Shown: positions 1 through 9,211 of the stretch, piece by piece
Layout of the letters: every line of letters starts with the position of its first letter
Numbering within the stretch: position 1 is the first letter of the stretch
NCBI RefSeq assembly: GCF_030317035.1
Contig: NZ_JASZYK010000006.1
Span: 124,001-188,000, forward strand
Length of the DNA stretch: 64,000 nucleotides
Source: Variovorax sp. J22G73
GTDB taxonomy: Bacteria > Pseudomonadota > Gammaproteobacteria > Burkholderiales > Burkholderiaceae_C
Direction of reading: 5' to 3'
Program-made: the position numbers and the translations under genes
Notes under the pieces: model-generated
The model's input: the letters and a program-made list of their open reading frames with translations, nothing else
Told to the model about the DNA's origin: nothing
Database searches by the model: none

Positions 1-256
1 GACCGACGCGCTTCAGCGGCTGCACCAGCCGTTCGGCATGGTCGTTTCGCTCGATGTAGCGCGACACCTTGGTGCACAGCACGCCACCGGTGTGCGAATG
101 CGCGGCATTGCCCTGCAGTTTCACGGCCACGCCGTCCTTGACGGTGGTGACGAGCGCGCACGTGTCCGGACAGTCGTGGGGGCAGGCCCCCAGGACGGTG
201 GCCGTGGCGGTGGGCAGGGGTGCTTCTTTGAGCAATGAATCCGGTGCGTGGGGCAT
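1..256 (-). CDS. Molybdopterin-dependent oxidoreductase, N-terminal part (cut by window edge)
   Basis: Reading the minus strand from the ATG at 256 gives 85 residues that run off the left edge. Residues 24-33 read ACPHDCPDTC, and with Cys61 this gives Cys25, Cys29, Cys33 and Cys61, the four ligands expected for the N-terminal [4Fe-4S] cluster of the formate dehydrogenase/nitrate reductase superfamily. In that family the cluster passes electrons to or from a bis-MGD molybdenum cofactor. No twin-arginine leader precedes the cluster, so the enzyme is probably cytoplasmic. It diverges from the receptor gene at 309. The substrate cannot be told from this fragment. Confidence 0.85.
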   Translation of the reverse strand, partial: MPHAPDSLLKEAPLPTATATVLGACPHDCPDTCALVTTVKDGVAVKLQGNAAHSHTGGVLCTKVSRYIERNDHAERLVQPLKRVG

Positions 257-308
257 CGGGCAAGTCTAATTTGTGCGCGAGTCAGCGCGCGTGAGGGGGG
301 TTTTGAAC

Positions 309-1439
309 ATGACGATGAATCGACGACGTTTTTCCTTGGCCGCGGGCGCGGCCGCCACGCTGGGCGGCTTCGGCCTGGCCCGGGCGCAGGGCGAGGCACC
401 GCTGGTGCTGGGCCAGTCGGCACCGTTCACCGGTCCGGCGGCGCAGCTGGGCATCCAGTTCCACCAGGGCGCCAAGCTGTTCCTGGACAGCTACAACGCC
501 CAGCCGGGCCGCCGCAACGTGGTCATCAAGAACCTGGACGACGGCTACGAGCCCGAGCGCTGCGCGGCCAACACGCAGAAGCTGATCGACGAGGACGTGT
601 TCGCGCTCTTCGGCTACATCGGCACGCCCACCAGCCTGGCCGCGCTGCCGCTGGCGGTGAACAGCAAGGTGCCGTTCATCGCGCCGCTGACCGGTGCGAT
701 GTCGCTGCGCGAGCCCTTCCAGAAGAACGTGTTCCACCTGCGCTCCTCGTACAACGACGAAACCGCGCTGATGGTCAAGCAGCTGACCACGCTGGGCCTG
801 AAGAAGATCGCGGTCTTCTACCAGAACGACGCCTACGGCAAGGCCGGGCTCGACGGCGTGACGCTGGCGCTGGAACAGCTGCAGCTCAAGCCGGTGGCGC
901 TGGCCACGGTGGAGCGCAACTCGAACGACGTGGCCGCGGCGGTGAAGACCATCGCGGGCGCGCGGCCCGACGCGGTGGTGCAGATCGGCGCGTACAAGGC
1001 CTGCGCGGCCTTCATTCGCGAGGCACGCAAGGCCGGCTACGGCGGCACCTTCTTCAACATGTCGTTCGTGGGCACGCAGGCGCTGGCCGACGAGCTGGGC
1101 AAGGACGCCGCGGGCGTGATGGTCACGCAGGTGGTGCCCTCCCCCTACAACCCGGCCAACGCCCTGGCGCGCGAGTTCGCGGACGCGGTGCGCAAGGCCG
1201 GCAACGCAGCCAGCGCCAACTTCTCGAGCATGGAAGGCTACCTGGCCGCCAAGGTGCTGACCGAGGGCCTGCGCAAGGCGCCGGGCAAGCCGACACGCGA
1301 CAGCCTGGTGGCCGGGCTGGAAAGCATCGACCGCCAGCAGTTCGGCGGGTTCGAGGTGTCGTTCTCGGCGAAGAACCACGTGGGCTCGAAGTTCGTCGAG
1401 CTGTCGATGCTGACGGCCGACGGCCGCGTCAGGACCTGA
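309..1439 (+). CDS. ABC transporter substrate-binding protein, LivK/branched-chain type, Tat-like leader
   Basis: A 376-residue periplasmic receptor of the type-I binding-protein fold used by branched-chain amino acid (HAAT) transporters. The N-terminus has an RRRF twin-arginine-like motif, a hydrophobic stretch and ARAQG as a cleavage site. The mature part opens with LVLGQSAPFTGPAAQLG, typical of the family. I place the start at 309 because a GAGGGGG ribosome-binding site lies just upstream; an in-frame ATG at 273 would give 12 extra residues before the leader. No permease or ATPase gene is adjacent, so it is an orphan receptor here. Ligand unknown. Confidence 0.85.
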   Translation: MTMNRRRFSLAAGAAATLGGFGLARAQGEAPLVLGQSAPFTGPAAQLGIQFHQGAKLFLDSYNAQPGRRNVVIKNLDDGYEPERCAANTQKLIDEDVFALFGYIGTPTSLAALPLAVNSKVPFIAPLTGAMSLREPFQKNVFHLRSSYNDETALMVKQLTTLGLKKIAVFYQNDAYGKAGLDGVTLALEQLQLKPVALATVERNSNDVAAAVKTIAGARPDAVVQIGAYKACAAFIREARKAGYGGTFFNMSFVGTQALADELGKDAAGVMVTQVVPSPYNPANALAREFADAVRKAGNAASANFSSMEGYLAAKVLTEGLRKAPGKPTRDSLVAGLESIDRQQFGGFEVSFSAKNHVGSKFVELSMLTADGRVRT

Positions 1440-1442
1440 GGC

Positions 1443-2537
1443 TCAGCCCGCGAGCCCGTCCACCGCCTGGAACATCGCCTGCCGGGCCTGGCTCACGACC
1501 TGCCCGCGCCAGGCGTCGGTGTCGGTATAGAACGCCTCCACCATCCGCGCCCGGATGCCGTCGGCCAGGTCGGCCGGCGCTTCCGGGTGCTTGTGCAGCC
1601 AGTGGTCGGCGCGCAGCGCACCGGTCACCTCCAGGATGGGCAGCGTGCCGTACTCCAGCGCGATGCCGGTGTACTCGGCCTGCGGGCATTCCTCGTACAC
1701 CGCGTCCCACATCAGCCCGCGCAGCAGCGCCGAGGTGGAAGACCCGTCGTAGATCGAGGTGACCGGCGCGGCCGGCGTGCCCCACCACGCGTTGGCGCGC
1801 GCGTAGGTGGCCTTGTCGTCCCTGCCCGCGTAGATGCGCTCGCCCAGGCCGTTGGGGCCCAGCCCGGTGTGCAGGTCGATCCACGCGAGCCGCCTCGCGC
1901 GGCCCGCGTGGGTGGCCAGCACCTTGCGGATCGTCTTGTTGCTCCAGGTCGGCGCCTTGCCGCCGAAGAACAGGCCGTCGTCGAACTGGTACTGGCCGCT
2001 GGTCACGGCGGCCTGGTAGGCGGTGGCGCCGTGCTTGTCGATCCACTTGGCCACGGCCGCCTGGTTCTCGGGCGTCGGCGGCCAGGTGGCCGGCAGCAGC
2101 AGCTCGTGCAGCCTGGCGTAGGGCTCGTTCACCGGCACCGGCTTCGAGAAGTCGATGAAGTTCCGGTTCAGGTCGACGTTCTCGTGCGTCACGCGCCGGC
2201 CGTGCGAAAAGCCGTGCGGGTTCAGCGCATGCACATACAGCACCGCCACGCCCTGCGCCCTGGCCTTCTCGCGCCACTCGGCGTCGTGCAGCGCAAACAC
2301 CTGCACGCCGCTGCCGCAATGGCCTTCCACGCCATGGCAGGCGCTGGTGACGACCAGCAGCCGCTCGGCGTTCGCGTCGCCGTCGAGCGCCACGTCCATC
2401 GACAGCTCCTCGCCGTCTCGGCCCTTCAGCGGGTGGGCGTGCGGCTCCACCGTGAGGCCCGCGCTCACGCAGGCCTGCAGGAACTTCTGGCGCGCCTGGG
2501 CGTAGCGCGGAGAGAAGGCCTCGGCGATGCCGATCAT
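1443..2537 (-). CDS. DUF2817 / M14-like zinc carboxypeptidase family protein
   Basis: 364 residues. It contains CHGVEG near residue 68, the metal-ligand HxxE pattern of M14-type peptidases, then ALNPHGF, NVDLNRNF, IDLHTGLG with a third probable metal His, and a late ALEYGT with a possible catalytic Glu. These match DUF2817, a branch of the M14 carboxypeptidase superfamily. There is no signal peptide, so a cytoplasmic enzyme acting on a peptide or acyl-amino acid is likely. It lies 7 bp downstream of the M20 amidohydrolase on the same strand, so the two are probably co-transcribed and may act in sequence. Confidence 0.8.
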   Translation of the reverse strand: MIGIAEAFSPRYAQARQKFLQACVSAGLTVEPHAHPLKGRDGEELSMDVALDGDANAERLLVVTSACHGVEGHCGSGVQVFALHDAEWREKARAQGVAVLYVHALNPHGFSHGRRVTHENVDLNRNFIDFSKPVPVNEPYARLHELLLPATWPPTPENQAAVAKWIDKHGATAYQAAVTSGQYQFDDGLFFGGKAPTWSNKTIRKVLATHAGRARRLAWIDLHTGLGPNGLGERIYAGRDDKATYARANAWWGTPAAPVTSIYDGSSTSALLRGLMWDAVYEECPQAEYTGIALEYGTLPILEVTGALRADHWLHKHPEAPADLADGIRARMVEAFYTDTDAWRGQVVSQARQAMFQAVDGLAG

Positions 2538-2544
2538 GCGGCGC

Positions 2545-3747
2545 TCATAGGGTGGTACCGCCGGGCGTCAGGAACTGCTCGGCCAGTTGCACCCAGCAGG
2601 TCGCGCCCAGCGGGATCAGGTCGTCGTTGAAGTCGTAGCTCGCGTTGTGCAGCGTGCACGGGCCCTCGCCGTGGTGCACGTCGCGGTGCGCGCCGTCGCC
2701 GTTGCCGATGAAGGCATAGGCGCCGGGCTTGGCCTGCAGCATGAAGGCGAAGTCTTCCGAGGTCATGGCGGCCTCTTGCCGCAGCACGTTGTCGGGGCCC
2801 ACGATGTCGCCCATCACGCGGCGGGCGAAGTCGGCCTCGGCCTCGGTGTTGATGGTGGGCGGGTAGTAGCGCTCGAAGCGGAAGTCGCAGGTGGCGTCGT
2901 GCGCCGCGCAGATGTGTTTGGCGATCTGCTCCATCTTGGCCTCGATCAGGTCGAGCACCTCCAGCGAGAAGGTGCGCACCGTGCCCGACAGCTCGCAGTT
3001 GTCGGGAATCACGTTGTTGGTTTCGCCGGCATGGATGGTGGTGACCGAGATCACGGCCGAGTCGGTCGGCTTCATCTTGCGCGTGAGGATGGTCTGGAAG
3101 GCCTGCACGATCTCGCAGGCGATGGGCACCGGGTCGATGCCGGTCTGCGGCAGCGCGGCATGCCCGCCCTTGCCGATCACGTTCACGTGGAACTTGTTGC
3201 CCGAGGCCATCACCGGCCCGGGGCTCACGGCGAACTGGCCGGCCTTCATGCCGGGCCAGTTGTGCATGCCGAACACGGCGTCCATGGGGAACTGCTCGAA
3301 GAGCCCTTCCTTGATCATCTCGCGGGCGCCGCCGCCGCCTTCTTCGGCCGGCTGGAAGATCAGGTACACGGTGCCGTCGAAGTTGCGGTTCTTGGCCAGG
3401 TGCTGCGCGGCGGCCAGCAGCATGGCGGTGTGGCCGTCGTGCCCGCAGGCGTGCATCTTGCCGTGGTGCTGGCTGGCGTGGGCGAAGGTGTTGAGCTCGG
3501 TGACGGGCAGCGCGTCCATGTCGGCGCGCAGGCCGATGGCGCGGGTGCTGGTGCCGTTCTTGACGATGCCCACCACGCCGGTGGTGCCCAGCCCGCGGTG
3601 GATGGGAATGCCCCATTCGGTGAGCTTGCCTGCCACCACGTCGGCGGTGCGGACTTCTTCGAAGCAGAGTTCAGGGTGGGCGTGGAGGTCACGTCGGACG
3701 GCGGCGATGCCGGCCGCCTGGGTGACGAGCGAATCGATGAGTTTCAT
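2545..3747 (-). CDS. M20 family amidohydrolase (hippurate hydrolase / N-acyl amino acid amidohydrolase type)
   Basis: 400 residues, full length for the M20D (HipO/AbgB) group. Residues around 100 read HACGHDGHTAML and around 135 PAEEGGGGA, the metal-binding and catalytic-Glu motifs. The N-terminus (RRDLHAHPELCFEE) is also typical. These enzymes cleave N-acyl amino acids such as hippurate in the cytoplasm using two metal ions. First gene of a two-gene unit with the DUF2817 protein, and divergent from argE across 160 bp. Exact substrate unknown. Confidence 0.88.
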   Translation of the reverse strand: MKLIDSLVTQAAGIAAVRRDLHAHPELCFEEVRTADVVAGKLTEWGIPIHRGLGTTGVVGIVKNGTSTRAIGLRADMDALPVTELNTFAHASQHHGKMHACGHDGHTAMLLAAAQHLAKNRNFDGTVYLIFQPAEEGGGGAREMIKEGLFEQFPMDAVFGMHNWPGMKAGQFAVSPGPVMASGNKFHVNVIGKGGHAALPQTGIDPVPIACEIVQAFQTILTRKMKPTDSAVISVTTIHAGETNNVIPDNCELSGTVRTFSLEVLDLIEAKMEQIAKHICAAHDATCDFRFERYYPPTINTEAEADFARRVMGDIVGPDNVLRQEAAMTSEDFAFMLQAKPGAYAFIGNGDGAHRDVHHGEGPCTLHNASYDFNDDLIPLGATCWVQLAEQFLTPGGTTL

Positions 3748-3907
3748 GCTTCACAGTCTAGGCTTTGCCACTGCACCCGCAAAGACCGTGCCGGGCAAAC
3801 CCTCAGGTCAGGACGGGACGGCATCGACGCTGGCGGCGGCAGTGGCACTGGCATTTGCAGTGGCCGACAACGCACGCGCCGCGCCGACTTCCGGGAGAAT
3901 GCGCCGC

Positions 3908-5074
3908 ATGCTCCACACGCTTTCCCCCCAAAGCCTTCTGCTGGCCCAGACGCTGGTTCGCATGAACACCGTCAGCGCCAACAGCAACCTCCAACTGATC
4001 GACTTCGCGCAGAGCCACCTCGCGGCCCTGGGCGTGAAGAGCCGCATCACCTACAACGCCGAGCGCACCAAGGCCAACCTGTTCGCCACGCTGGGCGAAG
4101 GCAAGCCGGCCGGCGTGATCGTCTCGGGCCACACCGACACGGTGCCCTGGGACGGCCAGGACTGGAGCGTCGACCCGCTCTCCGCCGTGGTGCAGAACGA
4201 AAAGCTCTACGGCCGCGGCTCGGCCGACATGAAGAGCTTCATTGCCATCGCGCTGGCCAACGCCCACCGCTTCCTGGAAAGCGACTCGCCCTTCGCGGTG
4301 CACTTCGCCTTCAGCTACGAGGAAGAAATCGGCTGCTTCGGCGTGAAGGAGCTCATTGCCGACATGCGCGACGCGGGCATCAAGCCGCTGGCCTGCATCG
4401 TGGGCGAGCCCACCAGCATGGTGCCGGCCATCGCCCACAAGGGCGTGTACCGCTACAAGTGCTGCGTGCGCGGCAAGGAGGCGCATTCGTCGCTCACGCC
4501 CAAGTCGGTCAACGCCATCGAGATGGCCGCGCGCGTGATCGGCAAGGTGCGCGACATGGCCGAGGACTTCGAGCGCAACGAGCCGCGCTACGAAGGCTTC
4601 GACGTGCCCTTCAGCACCGCCAGCGTGGGCCAGTTCCACGGCGGCATCGCCGACAACGTGGTGCCGCGCGACGCCGAGTTCCGCTACGAGTTCCGCGACC
4701 TGCCCACCGCCGACGCCAGGCGCATGCAGAGCGACGTGGTGGCCTACGCGGGCGGCCTGGAGCCGGCCATGAAGAAGGTCGCGCCCGACGCGGGCTTCCA
4801 ATTCGAGACCATCTGCGAAATTCCCAGCTTCCTGGGCTCGGCCGACGACCCCATCACCCTGCTGGCCCAGCGCCTGGCCAGCGAGGACCGCACCACGCTG
4901 GTGGCCTTCGGCACCGAAGCGGGCCTGTTCAAGAACGCCGGCATCCCCACCGTGGTGTGCGGCCCCGGCAGCATCGAGCAGGCGCACCAGCCCGACGAGT
5001 TCGTGAGCCTGGAGCAGCTGGCGCGCTGCGAGCTGTTCATGGAGCGGCTGGCCACCTCGCCCAAGATTGGCTGA
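3908..5074 (+). CDS. argE: Acetylornithine deacetylase
   Basis: 388 residues, the usual ArgE size. It hydrolyses N-acetylornithine to ornithine and acetate in arginine synthesis. Motifs: SGHTDTVPWDG, GRGSADMKSF and SYEEEIGCFG (M20A metal and catalytic residues), then CIVGEPTSM and the dimerisation domain, ending GSIEQAHQPDEF. The start is set at the ATG at 3908 because GGGAG lies about 10 bp upstream; an ATG at 3899 sits too close to it. The stop overlaps the next gene by 8 bp. Many Burkholderiales make ornithine through ArgJ, so a role in degrading related N-acetyl compounds is also possible. Confidence 0.88.
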   Translation: MLHTLSPQSLLLAQTLVRMNTVSANSNLQLIDFAQSHLAALGVKSRITYNAERTKANLFATLGEGKPAGVIVSGHTDTVPWDGQDWSVDPLSAVVQNEKLYGRGSADMKSFIAIALANAHRFLESDSPFAVHFAFSYEEEIGCFGVKELIADMRDAGIKPLACIVGEPTSMVPAIAHKGVYRYKCCVRGKEAHSSLTPKSVNAIEMAARVIGKVRDMAEDFERNEPRYEGFDVPFSTASVGQFHGGIADNVVPRDAEFRYEFRDLPTADARRMQSDVVAYAGGLEPAMKKVAPDAGFQFETICEIPSFLGSADDPITLLAQRLASEDRTTLVAFGTEAGLFKNAGIPTVVCGPGSIEQAHQPDEFVSLEQLARCELFMERLATSPKIG

Positions 5075-6335
5075 CCCGCAAGACAGCGGCGCGCTGCAAC
5101 GCATGAAGCGCGTCGCGCTCGGCCTGCTGTGCGGCGCCGCGCTGCTGTACGCGGCGGCCAGCGTGCTGCACGCGCGGCACCCGGCCTGGGACTCTTTGGG
5201 CTATGTGGCGGCTTTTGCCGAGGCGGCCATGGTCGGCGCCATTGCCGACTGGTTCGCGGTGGTGGCGCTGTTTCGCCATCCGCTGGGCCTGAAGATTCCG
5301 CACACGGCCATCATCCCGAGCAACAAGGACCGCATCGGCGCCAAGCTCGCGGGCTTCATCTGCGACAACTTCCTGAGCACCGCGCAGGTGCTGGGCAAGG
5401 TGCGGCAGTTCGACGCGGCCGGCCGCATCGCCGACTGGCTGGCCCGCCCCGCCAGCGGCGAGAAGCTGGGCGAATGGGGCGTGGCCGCCACGCGCTACGG
5501 GCTCGCGGCCTTCGACGACGAGCGGGTGCGCGCCTTCATGGGCCGGGCCGCCGCTGCGGGGCTGCAGAAGATCGACCTCTCGCGCCTCACCGGCCAGGCG
5601 CTGGACGCGCTCACCGCCGGCGGGCGCCACCAGGCGCTGCTCGACGATGTGCTGCAGCAGGTGGCCGGCCTGCTCGAGGGCGAGGAGCTGCAGGCGCACA
5701 TCACCGAGGCCATCGCGCGCGAGATCAAGACGCTGCGCTACGTGGGCCTGGACCAGGTGGCCGCCAAGCTGGCCACGCGCAAGATCGTGGCGGCCGTGGC
5801 GCGCACCATCGGCGAGCTGGCGGCCGAGCCCGACCACCCGATGCGCAAGCGCTTCGACCACTTCGTCGACGACTTCGTCGTGCGCCTGAAGCTGGACCCC
5901 GAGTTCCAGCAGCGCGGCGAGCAGATTCGCGCCGAGCTCATCGCGCACCCCGCGCTGGGCGACTACCTGCACGGCCTGTGGGGCGAGCTGCTGGGCTGGC
6001 TGCACGACGACCTGGGCCGCCACGACTCGACCATTCGCCAGCGCATCGCCTCGATGGCCGGCGCGCTGGGCACGCGGCTGCAGGGCGACGAGGCCATCCG
6101 CCGCTGGATCAACGAGCAGATCGAGGCCGCCGCGCCGCTGGCCATCGAGCGCTACCGCGAGGACATCCGCCGCTACATCGAGGAGCGCGTGGGCGAGTGG
6201 AACGCGCAGGAAATGACGCTGGAGCTGGAGCGCCACATCGGGCGCGACCTGCAGTTCATCCGCATCAACGGCACGCTGGTGGGCGGGCTGGTGGGTTTGC
6301 TGATCCACACGGTCACGCAGCTGCTGCGCGGCTGA
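5067..6335 (+). CDS. DUF445 (YjiN-type) membrane-anchored protein
   Basis: 422 residues. An N-terminal hydrophobic segment follows MKRVALGLL, then VGAIADWFAVVALFRHPLG, the DUF445 hallmark. The middle is helical and charged. The last segment (INGTLVGGLVGLLIHTVTQLL) is a second membrane anchor, so both ends are membrane-bound. I use the TTG at 5067, which overlaps argE by 8 bp, because family members carry residues before the MKRVA motif. An ATG at 5103 is the alternative. Function of the family is not established. Translational coupling with argE is likely. Confidence 0.8.
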   Translation: MADPQDSGALQRMKRVALGLLCGAALLYAAASVLHARHPAWDSLGYVAAFAEAAMVGAIADWFAVVALFRHPLGLKIPHTAIIPSNKDRIGAKLAGFICDNFLSTAQVLGKVRQFDAAGRIADWLARPASGEKLGEWGVAATRYGLAAFDDERVRAFMGRAAAAGLQKIDLSRLTGQALDALTAGGRHQALLDDVLQQVAGLLEGEELQAHITEAIAREIKTLRYVGLDQVAAKLATRKIVAAVARTIGELAAEPDHPMRKRFDHFVDDFVVRLKLDPEFQQRGEQIRAELIAHPALGDYLHGLWGELLGWLHDDLGRHDSTIRQRIASMAGALGTRLQGDEAIRRWINEQIEAAAPLAIERYREDIRRYIEERVGEWNAQEMTLELERHIGRDLQFIRINGTLVGGLVGLLIHTVTQLLRG

Positions 6336-6496
6336 ACGACGAACGGCTGAGCGGCCGCCAGCGGCAGCCGAACGGCCGGGTAAGCCCCAGCGGACGAAAG
6401 TCCGCACCGTGTCCCGGGAGCGACTCCACGCCCCGCCCCGCCTCCTAGACTGCCTCGCGCGCCCCGTCGCGCGACCACAAAGAGGAGACACAACGC

Positions 6497-8200
6497 ATGA
6501 CCCGTCTTTCGTCCGGCGCCCTTCGCGGCGCCCTGCTCGCCACCGGCCTCGCCCTGCTAAGCGCGTGCGGCTCGGTGATGGCGCCTTTCTCGGCACCGTC
6601 CGTCAACATATCCAAGGCGCCGGCCGCCACCCGGCCGGCCTCGTGGGCCGCGCCCGAGGTGCTGGTCGCGCCCTCGTCCTTCGCTGGCGTACACGGCCTG
6701 GCCATCGACGGCAAGGGCCGGCTGCTCGCGGGCTCGGTGCTAGGCAACACGCTGTGGGAAGTCGACCGCACCACCGGCGCGGCCAAGGTGCTGGTCGACG
6801 CGCCCGAAGGCCAGGCCGACGACATCGCCGTGGGACCGAAGGGCGAGCTGGCGTGGACCAACTACCTCATGGGCATGCTGCGCTACCGCGAGAGCGACAG
6901 CGCCCCGCTGCGCGTGCTGGCCAAGGACCTGCCCGGCCTGAACTCGCTGGACTTCGACCGCCGCAACGGCAAGCTCTACGCCTCGCAGGTGTTCCTGGGC
7001 GACGCGCTGTGGGAGATCGACCGCGAAGGCCAGAAGCCGCCGCGGCTCATCAAGAAGGACATGGGCGGCTTCAACGGCTTCGAGGCCGGCCCCGACGGCA
7101 TGCTCTACGGGCCGCTGTGGTTCAAGGGCCAGGTGGTGAAGATCGACCCGGCCAACGGCGCCATGACCGTCATCGCGGACGGCTTCCAGATCCCGGCCGC
7201 CGCCAACCTCGACGGCAAGGGCAACCTCTGGGTGGTCGACGCGCGCAGCGGCGAGCTGGTGAAGGTGGAGCTGGCCACCGGCCGCAAGACCGTCGCGAAG
7301 CAGTTGCGGCCCTCGCTGGACAACCTGGCCATCGCGAAGGACACGCCGGACGGCACCATCTACGTGTCCAACATGGCCAACAACGAGGTGCAGGCCTTCA
7401 ACCCCGCCACCGGCGAGCTGCGCACGCTCACCAGCGGCAAGGTGGCGGTGCCGGCCGGCATGAAGATCGACGGCAACGACCTGTGGGTGGCCGACGTGTT
7501 CGGCTTTCGCCGGGTCGACGTGCGCACGGGCGAGGTGCACGACGTGTTCCGCATGCAGCGCGAGCCCGAGCTCGACTACCCGTTCGCGGTCGGGCTGTCG
7601 CCGAAACTCATCGCGCTGACCTCGTGGTTCACCGGCTCGGTGCAGCTGGTCGACCGCCAGACGCTGAAGACGGTGGACGTCATCCACGGCCTGAAGGCGC
7701 CCTTCGACGCCATTCCAATGCCCGATGGCAGCGTGGTCTACGCCGAGATCGCCACCGGCAGCATCACGCGCGCCAGCGGACCCAGGTTCGCCCAGAAGTC
7801 GGTGATTGCCAGCGGCCTGAACGGCCCGGTGCAGATGGTCGTCGGGCAGGACGGCGCGCTCTACGTCACCGAGGCCGCCGGCAAGCTGCTGCGCATTCCT
7901 CTGGACGCCAGCGCGCCGCTGCGCACCGTGGCCGACGGCCTGGCGCTGCCCGAGGGCCTGGCGCAAACACCGTGGGGCAGCTTCGTGGTAGCCGAGAGCG
8001 CGGCGCGCCGACTGGTGGAAATCGACCCGGCCGACGGCAGCCGCCGCACGGTGGCCGAGAACCTGCCGATCGGCCTCGCGCCCGGGCCCGGAATGCCGCC
8101 GCCCTACGTGGTGACGGGCGTGGCCGTGGGGCGCGACGGCACGGTCTACGTGTCGGCCGATCGGAACAATGCGATATATCGAATCAACCCTGTCAGGTAG
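6497..8200 (+). CDS. SMP-30/NHL-type beta-propeller lipoprotein
   Basis: 567 residues. The leader ends in LLSAC, a lipobox with Cys at about residue 24, so the protein is probably lipid-anchored in the envelope. The rest consists of repeated blades such as GVHGLAIDGKGRLLAGS, ANLDGKGNLWVVDARSGEL and QMVVGQDGALYVTEAAG, typical of the SMP-30/gluconolactonase/NHL propeller group. It may be a lactonase-like enzyme or simply a ligand-binding propeller; I cannot assign a substrate. A GGAG ribosome site precedes the ATG at 6497. Confidence 0.8.
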   Translation: MTRLSSGALRGALLATGLALLSACGSVMAPFSAPSVNISKAPAATRPASWAAPEVLVAPSSFAGVHGLAIDGKGRLLAGSVLGNTLWEVDRTTGAAKVLVDAPEGQADDIAVGPKGELAWTNYLMGMLRYRESDSAPLRVLAKDLPGLNSLDFDRRNGKLYASQVFLGDALWEIDREGQKPPRLIKKDMGGFNGFEAGPDGMLYGPLWFKGQVVKIDPANGAMTVIADGFQIPAAANLDGKGNLWVVDARSGELVKVELATGRKTVAKQLRPSLDNLAIAKDTPDGTIYVSNMANNEVQAFNPATGELRTLTSGKVAVPAGMKIDGNDLWVADVFGFRRVDVRTGEVHDVFRMQREPELDYPFAVGLSPKLIALTSWFTGSVQLVDRQTLKTVDVIHGLKAPFDAIPMPDGSVVYAEIATGSITRASGPRFAQKSVIASGLNGPVQMVVGQDGALYVTEAAGKLLRIPLDASAPLRTVADGLALPEGLAQTPWGSFVVAESAARRLVEIDPADGSRRTVAENLPIGLAPGPGMPPPYVVTGVAVGRDGTVYVSADRNNAIYRINPVR

Positions 8201-8212
8201 CGTAACAAGAAG

Positions 8213-8228
8213 TGTAAATACCTGTTTA
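8213..8228. other. AT-rich gap with small inverted repeat between the propeller gene and the MHYT gene
   Basis: The 140-bp gap 8201-8340 starts with an AT-rich tract unusual for this DNA. It contains GTAAA-N6-TTTAC followed by TTTTAAT. It could be a weak terminator for the upstream gene or part of a promoter for the MHYT gene. Nothing in it matches a site I can name. Confidence 0.3.
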
Positions 8229-8340
8229 CTTTTAATAACAAACATTACAGACTGATCGGCACGTCTCGCGGCGTACCGGTCAGGCAGGGGTTTTCGGGGG
8301 TCGCGGGCGTTCTTGTTCTTCACTGAAAGGAACCCTCCTC

Positions 8341-9120
8341 ATGACTCCGCTCGTCACAGGCCAGCTGCTTTCGCCCGAGTACTCCGTGGGCATGGTGGCG
8401 CTTTCGTTCTTCATCTCGTTCGCGGGCTCGCTGGTGGCGCTGATCTGCGCCGGGCGCATGGTCGGCGCGGACGGCAAGCCCAACCTCGCCGTGGTGGCCT
8501 GCGCCGCCGTGGCGCTGGGCGGCATCGGCATCTGGTCGATGCACTTCATCGGCATGCTGGCGTACCGGCTGCCGGTGGCCATCTCGTACAACGTGCCGCT
8601 CACGGTGGTGTCGCTGGTGGCGGCGGTGCTCATCTCGGGCATTGCGCTGTACATGGCGGGCGGGCGCCGCCAGTTCAGCAAGTCGGGCTGGCTGGGCGGC
8701 AGCCTGCTGGCCGGCGCCGGCGTGTGCGTGATGCACTACATGGGCATGTTCGCGATGAACATGCGCGCCTCGATGGACTTCGACATCGCGCGCGTCGGGC
8801 TGTCGGTGGTCATCGCGGTGAGCGCGGCGGCCGCGGCGCTGTGGCTGGCCTTCAACCTGCGCCGCTTCACGCACAAGGTGGCGGCCGCCGCGGTGATGGG
8901 GCTGGCCGTGTGCACCATGCACTACGTGGGCATGAGCGCGGCCGACATGATCTGCACCGCCGCCGCGCCGGTCGACGCGCTGGCCATCGGCGGCAGCTCC
9001 ATGAGCCTCACGGTGTTCGGCACGGCCGGCGCGGTGCTCATCTTCATCTACTGGGTGGTGACCGGCAGCAGCCTGGACACGACGCCGGCCGCAGGCGTGC
9101 GGCACCCACGTATCAGCTGA
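8341..9120 (+). CDS. Stand-alone MHYT domain integral membrane sensor
   Basis: 259 residues, almost wholly hydrophobic with about seven membrane helices. The signature occurs three times: SMHFIGM near residue 62, MHYMGM near residue 137 and MHYVGM near residue 195. In the known family these His/Met residues are proposed to bind copper and sense gases such as O2, CO or NO. Most MHYT proteins carry GGDEF/EAL or kinase domains on the C-terminus. This one ends after the seventh helix with a short tail, so it has no output domain of its own. AAGGA lies about 10 bp before the ATG. Confidence 0.88.
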   Translation: MTPLVTGQLLSPEYSVGMVALSFFISFAGSLVALICAGRMVGADGKPNLAVVACAAVALGGIGIWSMHFIGMLAYRLPVAISYNVPLTVVSLVAAVLISGIALYMAGGRRQFSKSGWLGGSLLAGAGVCVMHYMGMFAMNMRASMDFDIARVGLSVVIAVSAAAAALWLAFNLRRFTHKVAAAAVMGLAVCTMHYVGMSAADMICTAAAPVDALAIGGSSMSLTVFGTAGAVLIFIYWVVTGSSLDTTPAAGVRHPRIS

Positions 9121-9211
9121 GCCAGCCGACCAGCTAGTTGGCGCAAGCAGGGCCGGCGGGCCCCTCCTACAGTCTGTACAGAGCGACAACAACGACCCGT
9201 ACAGACACCCC

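Noticed and set aside
5037-6596. 519-codon minus-strand ORF opposite the DUF445 gene
   Set aside because: Antisense shadow of a supported family protein; composition typical of reverse-frame translation.
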